A DNA stretch of 64,000 nucleotides from Dehalococcoidia bacterium (GTDB lineage: Bacteria; Chloroflexota; Dehalococcoidia; GIF9; AB-539-J10). The translations under genes and the position numbers were made by a program. The notes beneath the pieces were generated by a model, which saw nothing but the letters and a program-made list of their open reading frames with translations, was not told the origin of the DNA and did no database searches. Shown piece by piece: positions 43,241 through 51,619 of the stretch. The stretch is taken from the NCBI GenBank assembly GCA_016930935.1, contig JAFGFT010000004.1:1-64000 (forward strand), in the 5' to 3' direction. Every line of letters begins with the position of its first letter. Position 1 is the first letter of the stretch.

Positions 43241-44356
43241 CTATCCCCCGAATGTGGCAATTGCATCTGTTACCTGCTCGACCTGAGAAGGCGTCATCTC
43301 CGGGTAGATGGGGAGGGATAGTACCTCGTCCTGGGCTTTCTCAGAGACTGGGTATGTGCCGGGTGCGTAGTGCAGTCCCCTGTACACATCCTGAAGGTGC
43401 AGACTGACGGGGTAGTATATGGCGGACGCAATCCCGGAAGACCGCAGATAGTCTGCGAGTCTGTCTCTGTATCCGGCTGTACCCTGTAGTCTGATGGTGT
43501 AGTAGTTGAATGCGTGGGTCGATCCCGGTGTCGGTACGGGGACGGCAAGACCAGGAAGCGTACCCAAGGCTGCTGCGTATGATACGGCTATGTCGTTTCT
43601 CTGTGCGAGCCATCGATCCAGGTGAGGCAACTTCACGCGAAGAACGGCCGCCTGTAGAGAGTCCAGCCGACTATTGAACCCGTTGACTTCGTGATAGTAC
43701 TTGCGGCGGGCACCGTGGTTTCGCAGTATGCGAACCTGCTGAGCGACTTCGTCAGAGTAGGTGACTACCAGTCCGCCATCACCGAATGCTCCGAGCATCT
43801 TGCTTGGAAAGAAACTGAGACATCCGGCATCACCGAAAGAACCCACTCTCTGACCGTTCCAGGTCGCGCCGAGGGCCTGTGCGCAATCCTCAATGACTTT
43901 GAGTCCGTTACCACGGGCTATAGCCATGATACGTGTCATATCGCAGGCCTGTCCGTAGAGGTGAACAGGCAATAGTGCTCTGGTTCTGGGTGTGATGTGC
44001 TGCTCAATGAGTGCAGGGTTGATGTTGTAGGTTCCTGGCTCGATATCCACAAACACAGGAGTGGCGCCACACTTGGCAATTGACTCTGCAGTGGCGATGA
44101 ATGTGAATGGGGTTGTTATGACTTCGTCGCCCTGGCCGATGCCACAGGCGAGCAGTGCCAGGTGCAGAGCATCTGTGCCTGATGCAACACCGATACCGTG
44201 ACCAGTCTGGCAGTATGCCGCCATCTCCTGCTCGAAAGACTGTACTTCCGGACCGAGGATAAATGAACCTGACAGGAGAGCGCCCTGTATGGCCGCATCT
44301 ATGTCCGCTTTCAGTGAAAGGTATTGTGAAGTGAGGTCAGTGAGTGGTATCGACAA
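43241..44356 (-). CDS. WbpE-like DegT sugar aminotransferase
   Basis: 371 residues. PLP lysine Lys186 (SFFPSKMLGAFGDGG) and Asp157 (VIEDCAQALGA) are intact. GASGTDALHLAL and VHLYGQACDM are typical. In context it probably aminates the 3-keto sugar made by the fused oxidoreductase to give a 3-amino uronic acid, like WbpE. It starts at a TTG with GGAGG 6 nt upstream, and overlaps the fusion gene by 20 nt. It is the last gene of the three-gene operon. Confidence 0.9.
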   Translation of the reverse strand: MSIPLTDLTSQYLSLKADIDAAIQGALLSGSFILGPEVQSFEQEMAAYCQTGHGIGVASGTDALHLALLACGIGQGDEVITTPFTFIATAESIAKCGATPVFVDIEPGTYNINPALIEQHITPRTRALLPVHLYGQACDMTRIMAIARGNGLKVIEDCAQALGATWNGQRVGSFGDAGCLSFFPSKMLGAFGDGGLVVTYSDEVAQQVRILRNHGARRKYYHEVNGFNSRLDSLQAAVLRVKLPHLDRWLAQRNDIAVSYAAALGTLPGLAVPVPTPGSTHAFNYYTIRLQGTAGYRDRLADYLRSSGIASAIYYPVSLHLQDVYRGLHYAPGTYPVSEKAQDEVLSLPIYPEMTPSQVEQVTDAIATFGG

Positions 44357-45935
44357 TGTCTTCCTCCGGATTCAGTGTGCTGCCGCTGCTTTCGCTGACC
44401 GAGTAGTGAAGACCACATTCGGGACAGCACAGGGTTGCGTCGTTCTGTCTCCCCAGCTTGACGCCGCATTGGCACATCCAGCCCTCCTGACGGGCAGGGT
44501 TGCCATACACGAGGGCGTGGTCCGCCACATCGTGGGTGACTACTGAGCCTGCGCCGATGAAGGCGTAGCGGCCGATGGTGTGTCCGCAGACGATGACCGC
44601 GTTCGCCCCTATGGTGGCGCCTCTCTTCACGAGCGTTGGTCGGAACTCGTGTTTCCGCGACACGTGGCTTCGTGGGTTGATGACATTGGTGAAGACACAG
44701 GAAGGACCACAGAAGACGTCGTCTTCAAGCGTCACGCCGTTGAAGAGTGACACGTTGTTCTCAACCTTGACGTTGTCTCCCATGTGGACATTCGGTCCCA
44801 GAAAGACGTTCTGCCCCAGCACGCAATCCTTGCCAATGATGCATCCAGGCATTACGTGGGTGAAGTGCCAGATTTTCGTGTTCTTTCCGATAGAGACCGG
44901 CTGTTCCACAATCGCAGTCTCATGCGCAAAGCATTCTTTCCCGGACTGCCCGGGTGAGACCACTATGCCGCCATTTTGAAGGGATGCCTGACAGGCAGCG
45001 AGGACCTTGAGTACTCTGAGTGCTTGTTCTCCATCCGCGCGGGGGCGCGCCCGGTCCTTGATGCAGTTCAGAAAGTCCTGGCATTCGAGTCGCAATGGTT
45101 CTTCAGATGAATAGGCAATTGGTCGTGCTTCACCGCGAATTGGCATCGGTATCCTGTCTACCCACTGGACGTGGTGGTCATATACTTTCAGTTTGTCCGA
45201 AGGGTCAGTGTCTGCAAACTCTGCCATCTTCTGGTCGCCAACCACGACCAGTCGTTGTTCCTTGAAGGGATGCAGCCAACTGACGAATATGTGTGCTCTT
45301 GCCTCCGAGGCGAAGGTCAGGGTGCTCATCGTGACGTCGGCCACTCCTGCACTCAGGTAGGAACCTCCATGCGCGGATACCTGGACTGGTAGTTCATTGC
45401 CGAGGAGACCCAGGATTGCGGCGATGTCGTGCGGCGCGAAACTCCAGAGAATGTTCTCCTCTGTTCTGAACTTGCCCAGGTTGAGACGATTGGAATGCAG
45501 GTATCGAATCTTGCCAAGTTCGCCGGTGCTTACCAGTTGCTTCAGTGCGAGCAGAGCAGGATGATACTCAAGCAGGTGTCCTACCAGGAGCACACGTCCC
45601 CTGGACGTGGCTTTCTCAACGAGTTCCGTTCCATCGCGGACCGTGAGCGCAAGTGGCTTCTCAACGAAAACGTCTTTGCCTGCGTCCAGGGCTGCAAGGG
45701 CCATGGGGTAGTGGAGACGAGCGGGCACGGCCAGCACAACTCCACTGACTGCATCATCGCGGAGCACTTCAGCGTAGTCAGGCTCCCTCTTCACATCGTG
45801 CAGCGTGGCGAATTGATTCAGGGCGATTGGATTGCTGTCGCACACTGTGCGCAGTGCGCCCAACTCGATGAAGTTGCGAACGATATTCTTGCCCCAGTAA
45901 CCTGACCCGACAACGGCGATGGTTCTCTCGTGCAT
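44337..45935 (-). CDS. Fused Gfo/Idh/MocA oxidoreductase and hexapeptide N-acetyltransferase (WbpB-WbpD-like)
   Basis: 532 residues. Residues 1 to about 330 are a Gfo/Idh/MocA dehydrogenase: IAVVGSGYWGKNIVRNF binds NAD and VEKPLALT (Glu92-Pro94) is the catalytic block. From about 345 to 505 there is a left-handed beta-helix acetyltransferase (hexapeptide repeats near IWHFTHVMPGCIIG and VCGHTIGRYAFIGAGSVV). The tail has four cysteines in CxC...CxxC form, like a small zinc ribbon. WbpB and WbpD are separate proteins in Pseudomonas. ATG at 45935 has AAGGAG 5 nt upstream. Confidence 0.88.
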   Translation of the reverse strand: MHERTIAVVGSGYWGKNIVRNFIELGALRTVCDSNPIALNQFATLHDVKREPDYAEVLRDDAVSGVVLAVPARLHYPMALAALDAGKDVFVEKPLALTVRDGTELVEKATSRGRVLLVGHLLEYHPALLALKQLVSTGELGKIRYLHSNRLNLGKFRTEENILWSFAPHDIAAILGLLGNELPVQVSAHGGSYLSAGVADVTMSTLTFASEARAHIFVSWLHPFKEQRLVVVGDQKMAEFADTDPSDKLKVYDHHVQWVDRIPMPIRGEARPIAYSSEEPLRLECQDFLNCIKDRARPRADGEQALRVLKVLAACQASLQNGGIVVSPGQSGKECFAHETAIVEQPVSIGKNTKIWHFTHVMPGCIIGKDCVLGQNVFLGPNVHMGDNVKVENNVSLFNGVTLEDDVFCGPSCVFTNVINPRSHVSRKHEFRPTLVKRGATIGANAVIVCGHTIGRYAFIGAGSVVTHDVADHALVYGNPARQEGWMCQCGVKLGRQNDATLCCPECGLHYSVSESSGSTLNPEEDIVDTTH

Positions 45936-45945
45936 CAATCTCCTT

Positions 45946-47208
45946 CTACAGCGTCCGGTAGAGGAACCCTGCATCTTGCGCCTCGTGCGGGCTGAAGACG
46001 CCGCGAACATCGACGAGGACAGGATTGCTGGCAGAGTGCTTGCGGAGGGTGCTTATGCTCGTGTTGCGGAATTGTGTGTGCTGAACGGCGAGAATGACCG
46101 CGTCAATATCACTCAATGCATCGAGCGAGTCTATCTGGGTCACGCCGTTCGGAGATTCTGAGGCATCTACGTATGGGTCAAGCGTGTAGATGTCCATGCC
46201 ATATTCTGCCAGTTCGCGTATCAATCGGAATGAAGGTGACTCCCTCGTGTCTGCGACGTCCTCTTTGTAGGTGAGTCCCATAAGCAGCACCCTGGAACCG
46301 CGTATTACTTTGCCTGCGTCATTCAGTGCCTTGACGGTCATTTCGGCAACATGTTTGGGCATGGAATCATTGATGGCTCTGCCCGCCAGTATTACCTGTG
46401 CGTGATAGCCAACCTCCCTTGCCTTGAACACGAGATAGTAGGGGTCGACTGGAATGCAGTGGCCGCCGACCATCCCTGGCTGGTAGCGGTGGAAGTTCCA
46501 CTTGGTTGCCGCCGCCTCAAGCACAGCCTTCGTGTCCAGTCCCATCTGCGCGAACATCAGGGACAGCTCGTTGACCAGCGCGATATTCAGGTCTCGTTGG
46601 ACGTTTTCGATGACTTTGCAGGCCTCGGCTGTCTTGATGTCGCGTGCCTTGTAAACGTTTCCCGCGATAAGGCCATACAGCCACGCCACCTTGTCGAGCG
46701 TGGCCGCATCAGAGCCGGATACCACCTTGGTGCTCTTCTCCACGGTGTGTTCGGTGTCACCCGGATTGATGCGCTCGGGGCAATATGCCAGTGTGAAATC
46801 GCGTCCTGCCTTGAGCGTGGATGCTTGTTCCAGGATGGGACCCACTACATCCTCCGTGACGCCGGGGTACACGGTTGATTCGAGGATGACAATCATCCCT
46901 TTCTTCAGGTGGGCACCTACAGATGCGGCTGCGCCATGCACCATACTGAGGTCGGGTTGCTTGGATGCTGTCACGGGAGTGGGAACGGCGAGGATGACGA
47001 AAGTGCAACCTTCTATAGCTGCTATGTCCGAGGTGATTGTGAGCCGCGGGTTGGCAGTTGTATTGCGAAGTGAAGCGACCTTGTTGACGTCGATGTCGAT
47101 TCCAACGACGTCCAGGTGATTCGCGAAAGACTCGGCAAGAGGTAGTCCAACATATCCCAGTCCCACTATCGCTACTGAGTCGGTCGCCGGCTGAGTATGC
47201 TGTGCCAA
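45946..47208 (-). CDS. wbpA: UDP-N-acetylhexosamine 6-dehydrogenase (WbpA-like)
   Basis: 420 residues. The Rossmann motif VGLGYVGLPLAESF and the catalytic GGHCIPVDPYYL (Cys nucleophile, Lys in MGLTYKEDVADTRESP) place it in the UDP-GlcNAc/UDP-ManNAc dehydrogenase family. CPERINPGD is typical. It oxidises C6 to make a UDP-N-acetyl uronic acid, the first step of the 2,3-diacetamido-uronate route. It starts at a TTG with GGAG 8 nt upstream. Neighbours confirm the pathway: the fusion enzyme follows after 10 nt. The gene symbol is by analogy; ManNAc dehydrogenase (WecC) cannot be excluded. Confidence 0.85.
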   Translation of the reverse strand: MAQHTQPATDSVAIVGLGYVGLPLAESFANHLDVVGIDIDVNKVASLRNTTANPRLTITSDIAAIEGCTFVILAVPTPVTASKQPDLSMVHGAAASVGAHLKKGMIVILESTVYPGVTEDVVGPILEQASTLKAGRDFTLAYCPERINPGDTEHTVEKSTKVVSGSDAATLDKVAWLYGLIAGNVYKARDIKTAEACKVIENVQRDLNIALVNELSLMFAQMGLDTKAVLEAAATKWNFHRYQPGMVGGHCIPVDPYYLVFKAREVGYHAQVILAGRAINDSMPKHVAEMTVKALNDAGKVIRGSRVLLMGLTYKEDVADTRESPSFRLIRELAEYGMDIYTLDPYVDASESPNGVTQIDSLDALSDIDAVILAVQHTQFRNTSISTLRKHSASNPVLVDVRGVFSPHEAQDAGFLYRTL

Positions 47209-47531
47209 GTGGGACGCTCCTTTCGCGGTGTTGCGCCATTATAGGCTCAAGTCACTACGTTTGATATACCTGGGGTCTCATTATCCGAGGGCGACATGTG
47301 GGACGTACGCTCAAGCGTTTGTAGGGTTTTGCTGACAAGTGCCATTGACGCACAGTGTTCAATCCGCGTGGGGCAGGGCGCAATGCGCGCTTTCCGTCAC
47401 CATCTGACTCTGGCCGGTCTTCATGGTAAGGAGATTCCCTCCTTGATGAGCGTGACGGTGTACGCGTGTGTTGGTTCGCAGTTGATCTCTATGGTAGAAT
47501 TCGCCTCGTCATGTGCACTGGCATGACGTGT
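47209..47531. other. Intergenic region between wbpA and tRNA-Gln
   Basis: A 323-base gap. It must hold the promoter of the minus-strand wbpA operon, which I could not pick out, and near its right end a plus-strand promoter candidate for the tRNA. The plus-strand open frame here is unconserved. Confidence 0.55.
47471..47500 (+). promoter_or_regulatory. Candidate sigma-70-type promoter of tRNA-Gln
   Basis: TTGGTT (47471-47476) and TAGAAT (47495-47500) are separated by 18 nt. Initiation would fall about 25 nt before the mature tRNA 5' end. Match to the -10 consensus is good; the -35 is moderate. Confidence 0.5.
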
Positions 47532-47605
47532 TGGGGATTAGTCTAACGGTAGGACGGCTGACTCTGGATCAGTTAGTCCAGGTTCGAATCCTGGATCCCC
47601 AGCCA
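47532..47605 (+). tRNA. tRNA-Gln (anticodon CTG)
   Basis: The 74-nt sequence folds into a cloverleaf: acceptor TGGGGAT/ATCCCCA with U1-A72 typical of glutamine tRNAs; D-stem GTC/GAC; anticodon stem GCTGA/TCAGT (one G-T pair) with loop CTCTGGA, giving anticodon CUG; T-stem CCAGG/CCTGG with loop TTCGAAT. The CCA end is encoded (47603-47605). Confidence 0.96.
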
Positions 47606-47753
47606 CAGTCTCAGTCTGAGAGGGCTCTTCACCGGTGCTTCGCTGTCCGCCATGTCTGTTGCGTCGTTTCGCAGTGTTGTATCGTTGGCACGTGCGGGAT
47701 TGTCGCCGGATGCAAAACGTCCGTATAATCGTTTCTCAGGGAGTGGCAAAACC

Positions 47754-48179
47754 ATGGACGTCTCTGGAATGATTCATTACGTGTGGACAGCCTACTCGTC
47801 CGGTTGGGGACTGTGCGTCGTCGCTGGACTGTACGTATGGCTGGCGCTGTGCCTCATGCTCATCGCGCGTAAGAATCACACTGCTTCCGCATGGACGGCC
47901 TGGATACCCGTGGCGAACCTCAGATTGATGTGTGTGATTGGGAAGTCTCCCCCGGTGTGTTTTCTGGGACTGTTCGTGCCACTCGTTGCGCTGGCTGTGG
48001 GCCTGCTGGTCTGGATGCCGTTGTGGATTCTCGTGTGGGCATGTATCTGGGCGCTGGCGTGGGCTGTGGCGTGGGCGCGAATCTCTTTCGCACGCGGGAG
48101 GCAGAGCGCTTTTGGTCTGCTTATCGTAGTTCCAGTAATCAATCTGGCCATGCTGGGAAGCCTCGCGTTTGGAGACTAG
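47754..48179 (+). CDS. Small multi-spanning membrane protein (DUF5684-like)
   Basis: About 141 residues with four hydrophobic helices. The segment AWTAWIPVANLRLMCVIGKSP resembles the WxxxIPxxNxxLxxxIxGKP pattern of DUF5684 proteins. The role is unknown. The ATG at 47754 was preferred over 47652 because the upstream part is not hydrophobic and has no conservation. The gene lies just after the tRNA and converges with the thioredoxin gene. Confidence 0.6.
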   Translation: MDVSGMIHYVWTAYSSGWGLCVVAGLYVWLALCLMLIARKNHTASAWTAWIPVANLRLMCVIGKSPPVCFLGLFVPLVALAVGLLVWMPLWILVWACIWALAWAVAWARISFARGRQSAFGLLIVVPVINLAMLGSLAFGD

Positions 48180-48218
48180 TCGCAATCGCGCGGCTCTACC
48201 CAGCTGAAGGCCATGGCG

Positions 48219-48884
48219 CTAGGCGCTGACAGTGTGCTTCGAGATGATTGGCTCGAGCATGGCCTTGGGCATCGCTCCGAGCTTCTGGTCTACCAGCTTT
48301 CCGTCTTTGAAGATCAGGATAGTCGGGATTGACTGAATCTGGAATCTTCTGGCGGTTGCGGGGTTCTTGTCCACATCGAGTTTGCCGAACGTCACCTTTC
48401 CGGCGAAATCCTTCGCCAGTTCGTCGATAACGGGCGCTACCATTCTGCAGGGACCGCACCATACGGCCCAGCAGTCAACGACCATCACGCTATTCGCGTT
48501 CACCACGGTGTCGAACGTACTGTCGGTCAACTCCAAGACTGTGCCTGTTGCTGTCTGTTCGTCTTCTTTGGCCATCGTTCTTCGTTCCTCCATTGCTATT
48601 GTGCCGTCCTGCCCCTCAACGAAATCCCAGTCCAACTCGGGCCACTTGAAAGACTGGCGCAGCTTGTCTCTTGCAAACTTCAGCGCTGTGAATCTCTTCT
48701 CAGCCTCATACCCCTTCAGCGTCTCAAGGAGAACTGCTGCGTCAAGTTCGTTCTGGTAGAAGGCCTTGAGGAGAGTGTCTACCTGGGCTTCTTCATCTGC
48801 CAGAATCCGTTCCTCATCTGACAGACTGCCCACGCTCTGCAGTCTTTCTCGTATCCTTGGTGATAGACCATCAAGTGATTCCAT
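48219..48884 (-). CDS. Thioredoxin with an additional N-terminal helical domain
   Basis: 221 residues. Residues 1-103 form a charged helical domain of unknown type (LSPRIRERLQSVGSLSDEE at the start). Residues about 112-221 are a full thioredoxin with WAVWCGPCRM (CGPC at 143-146), the cis-Pro in SIPTILIF and GKLDVDKN. The ATG at 48884 has GGGAGG 9 nt upstream. There is a second in-frame ATG at 48575 with GGAGG 11 nt upstream, so a plain 118-residue thioredoxin could also be made. It is a cytosolic disulfide reductase. Confidence 0.85.
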   Translation of the reverse strand: MESLDGLSPRIRERLQSVGSLSDEERILADEEAQVDTLLKAFYQNELDAAVLLETLKGYEAEKRFTALKFARDKLRQSFKWPELDWDFVEGQDGTIAMEERRTMAKEDEQTATGTVLELTDSTFDTVVNANSVMVVDCWAVWCGPCRMVAPVIDELAKDFAGKVTFGKLDVDKNPATARRFQIQSIPTILIFKDGKLVDQKLGAMPKAMLEPIISKHTVSA

Positions 48885-49022
48885 CACGTCGTGCCTCCCA
48901 TGTGTAGTATCGGACGCTTTCGCTGAGTGCTTTGTCCAAGTGTAGGGTATGCGGGCTGTGTGCGGCGAATCACCACCGCGTACATCCTTCAAGTGTAGGT
49001 CATGCTTGCCGGTTGAGGCGAA

Positions 49023-49874
49023 TCACCGCCCGGCGCGAAGGGCACGTGCCTTCTTGAAGCCTATGAATGAGAACACACCAGGGTCAACTCTCTCGATGCA
49101 GGCGAATGGGCGCATCTGTGAACCGGGTTTTCCCAGTTCAACGTCTCGCAGCGTCCACTCTGACTCCGGAATCGAGGGAGAGTTGTACACCTCCGGCATG
49201 AGTTCATGGGAGAGAAGATGTCGAATATCGTCAAGAGTGAAGAGTTTGCGGCCTCTCTGGCTCAGCACGAGGGCGGCAATGTAGGGTGCCCACTGTCGGA
49301 CTGCGTATGTTTCAGCGAAGATAGCCTGTTCTTCGCTATCGGTGATGTACGCGCTGCCGAGGCGCTCTTTCGCTGCGGCAACAATATCCACTGATGCATC
49401 GGGCCCGGGCACAGACTCAAAAGCGGGAGGCAGCGGGTACGGCGCGTCGTGAGCGCCGTTTGGACCCGACTTGGGCTGGTGGGATGACTGTGAGCCAATC
49501 TCTCTCAGTCTTTCCATTACCCACAGTCTGGCAAGTGTCTGGGGTGATTCGTCGAGGTCTCGGGCGAGCCGCCGCAGTTGTTCAGCCCTGTTCGCTGGAA
49601 TCTCTATGCGGAAGGTGACGGAGTCAGGACCGGATTGCTCTCCGGTGTCAGGATTGCGCCGTTGCGCCGATTCATCCGCGGGACCCGTTGAAGGCTCATT
49701 GTCCAGCATGCTCATGATACTGCGATACATGTACTGGTCGATGCCAGCCCCGTTTCCACGGCCAGGCGCCTGAGGTGGGTTCATCCCGGACATGGGACCC
49801 TGCGACTGGAAGGGGTCTGGCATGCCTTCGTAGTCACGGCGCGCAGGGCGACGACTCTTGCGTTTTTCAAACAT
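49023..49874 (-). CDS. Hypothetical protein with a ribbon-helix-helix-like segment
   Basis: 283 residues, no family recognised. The first 80 residues are polar and rich in Arg, Pro, Gly and Gln. Residues about 86-124 (VTFRIEIPANRAEQLRRLA and the following helix) have the strand-helix-helix pattern of small DNA-binding ribbon-helix-helix domains. The C-terminal part has an ordered helical look (EEQAIFAETYAVRQWAPYIA) ending in a basic tail (KKARALRAGR). It may be a DNA- or RNA-associated regulator. It sits alone between the thioredoxin and MFS genes. Confidence 0.55.
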   Translation of the reverse strand: MFEKRKSRRPARRDYEGMPDPFQSQGPMSGMNPPQAPGRGNGAGIDQYMYRSIMSMLDNEPSTGPADESAQRRNPDTGEQSGPDSVTFRIEIPANRAEQLRRLARDLDESPQTLARLWVMERLREIGSQSSHQPKSGPNGAHDAPYPLPPAFESVPGPDASVDIVAAAKERLGSAYITDSEEQAIFAETYAVRQWAPYIAALVLSQRGRKLFTLDDIRHLLSHELMPEVYNSPSIPESEWTLRDVELGKPGSQMRPFACIERVDPGVFSFIGFKKARALRAGR

Positions 49875-49981
49875 AGCTTCTAGACCTTTCGACTATCACT
49901 ACGACATGAAATATAGCAAACCCATTGCATTCCTCGCATGCGGCGTAGCCGCAATCGTCGCGGCCAGTCGATCGGGCGGGT

Positions 49982-51379
49982 TCATGCCGTCTCAGATGAG
50001 TGTATCCGTCCGCGGGCGAATGATGCAACGATTCCGGCAACGCAGGCCACTGTGCAGACGAGGAATGTGAGTCTGACTGCGGATACGAACTGGCCAATCG
50101 GTGTGGAGCCGACGGTAATCTCACCAACGAATGAACCTATGATGAGGGTAGCCAGTGCCATGCTGAGTACCATTCCAATCTGCCGCATGGTTGCGAGCGT
50201 GGCGGATGCCAGTCCGTACTTCGGAGGTGGTACCGATGTCATGACTGCGTTTGTGTTGGGTGATGAGAACAGTCCCACTCCAAGTCCGAACAGGAGAAGT
50301 GCCGCCACAACGTAGGAAATGGGGGTATTCGCCGCCAATCGTGACATAAGAAGCAGGGAAAGGGCGCTCAGTCCCATGCCAGTGGAGGCAAGTATGCGTG
50401 GCTCAATCCTGTCCGAAAGCCTTCCTGCCAGAGGCGATACGATGGCTTGTACCAGCGGCATGGAGACCAGTACCAGTCCTGCTCGTCCAGGGGACAGGCC
50501 TGATACAACCTGGAGGTAGAGGCTGAGGAGAAAGCTTGTCGCGAAAGTGGCGCTGTAGTTCAGCAGCGCGGCGATGTTGGACATGGCGAAGACGACGTTC
50601 GTCTTGAACAGGACGATGTCTACCAGCGGCATGTCGCTGCGACGCTCGATGAGGATGAGAATGACGAGCGCGCCGAGACCGATGGCCATCAGTATGAAGC
50701 CCCTGCTTTCGGGCAGTTCAGTTGCTCCGTACATCAGACCAAGAAGGAAGACTGCATAGGCTGCAAGGCCTTTGAAGTCGAACTTCATGTCTGGAGAGGC
50801 CGGGCGCAGTCGCGGAAGCTTGTACCACGCGGCGAGTATGAGAGCGATTCCAAGAGGAATGTTCATGAAGAACAATGCCCGCCACCCGAAAGCCTCAGTC
50901 ACGATACCGCCGATTGCGGGTCCGAGAGAAAGGCCGCCGTACAGTGCAGCGGCGTTTATTCCGAGCGCTCTTCCGCGTTCACCAGGGCCAAAGAAATCGC
51001 TCACTATAGCGATTGATGTGGCGGCGAGCATCGCTCCGCCGGCTCCCTGTACGGCCCTGGAGGCTATGAGCGTCGTGCCGGTGCCCGCGAGTGCAGCGAG
51101 CGTGGAGCCAACCACGTACGTTGCCACTCCGACTACCAGCAGGTCTTTTCGTCCTTTCATGTCGCCCACGCGACCAACTGGGACGAGAAGAATTGCAGAG
51201 GTAAGCAGGAACGAGGTTGCGACCCATGCCAATTGGACCGCACTCATGTCAAGGTCTACGCCAATAGAAGGTAGAGCCACATTGACGGAGGAACCCATGA
51301 AGGGAAACAGGAAGGAGGCGGCGCAGGTTACCGCGAGAACGGCGCCCTTGTTTGACTCTGGGTTCCGCTGCGTGTTCAT
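49982..51379 (-). CDS. DHA2-family MFS drug transporter (EmrB/QacA-like)
   Basis: 465 residues with about 14 hydrophobic helices. Motif A is VGRVGDMKGRKDLLVVG and the C motif region is GGLSLGPAIGGIVTEAFGWRALFF. LDMSAVQLAWVATSFLL is typical of the EmrB subgroup. It probably exports toxic organic compounds with proton exchange. It is a single gene, divergent from the DUF255 gene. Confidence 0.9.
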   Translation of the reverse strand: MNTQRNPESNKGAVLAVTCAASFLFPFMGSSVNVALPSIGVDLDMSAVQLAWVATSFLLTSAILLVPVGRVGDMKGRKDLLVVGVATYVVGSTLAALAGTGTTLIASRAVQGAGGAMLAATSIAIVSDFFGPGERGRALGINAAALYGGLSLGPAIGGIVTEAFGWRALFFMNIPLGIALILAAWYKLPRLRPASPDMKFDFKGLAAYAVFLLGLMYGATELPESRGFILMAIGLGALVILILIERRSDMPLVDIVLFKTNVVFAMSNIAALLNYSATFATSFLLSLYLQVVSGLSPGRAGLVLVSMPLVQAIVSPLAGRLSDRIEPRILASTGMGLSALSLLLMSRLAANTPISYVVAALLLFGLGVGLFSSPNTNAVMTSVPPPKYGLASATLATMRQIGMVLSMALATLIIGSFVGEITVGSTPIGQFVSAVRLTFLVCTVACVAGIVASFARGRIHSSETA

Positions 51380-51619
51380 AGAGGGCCATTATAGCCTACG
51401 CGAGATGCTCTCCCTGATTCGTTGTGCGGATAGGAAATGGAGGTATGGGATGACCGTCGTTTTGGATGCGTTGTGTGGTGTGGACTACACTTCTGACCAG
51501 CGCCACGGTAAGACTGTGATGGATGTTGAGAGAAATCACCGGTGGATGGTGCGTAGTGCTGCCAGGGGGAGGGGTTTCCGGCTGCGGCGCGCCGACCGTG
51601 GAGGAAAGGGGGAATCTGA

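Noticed and set aside
47296..47526. 76-residue plus-strand open frame before the tRNA
   Set aside because: No ribosome site or conserved feature, and it overlaps the probable tRNA promoter.
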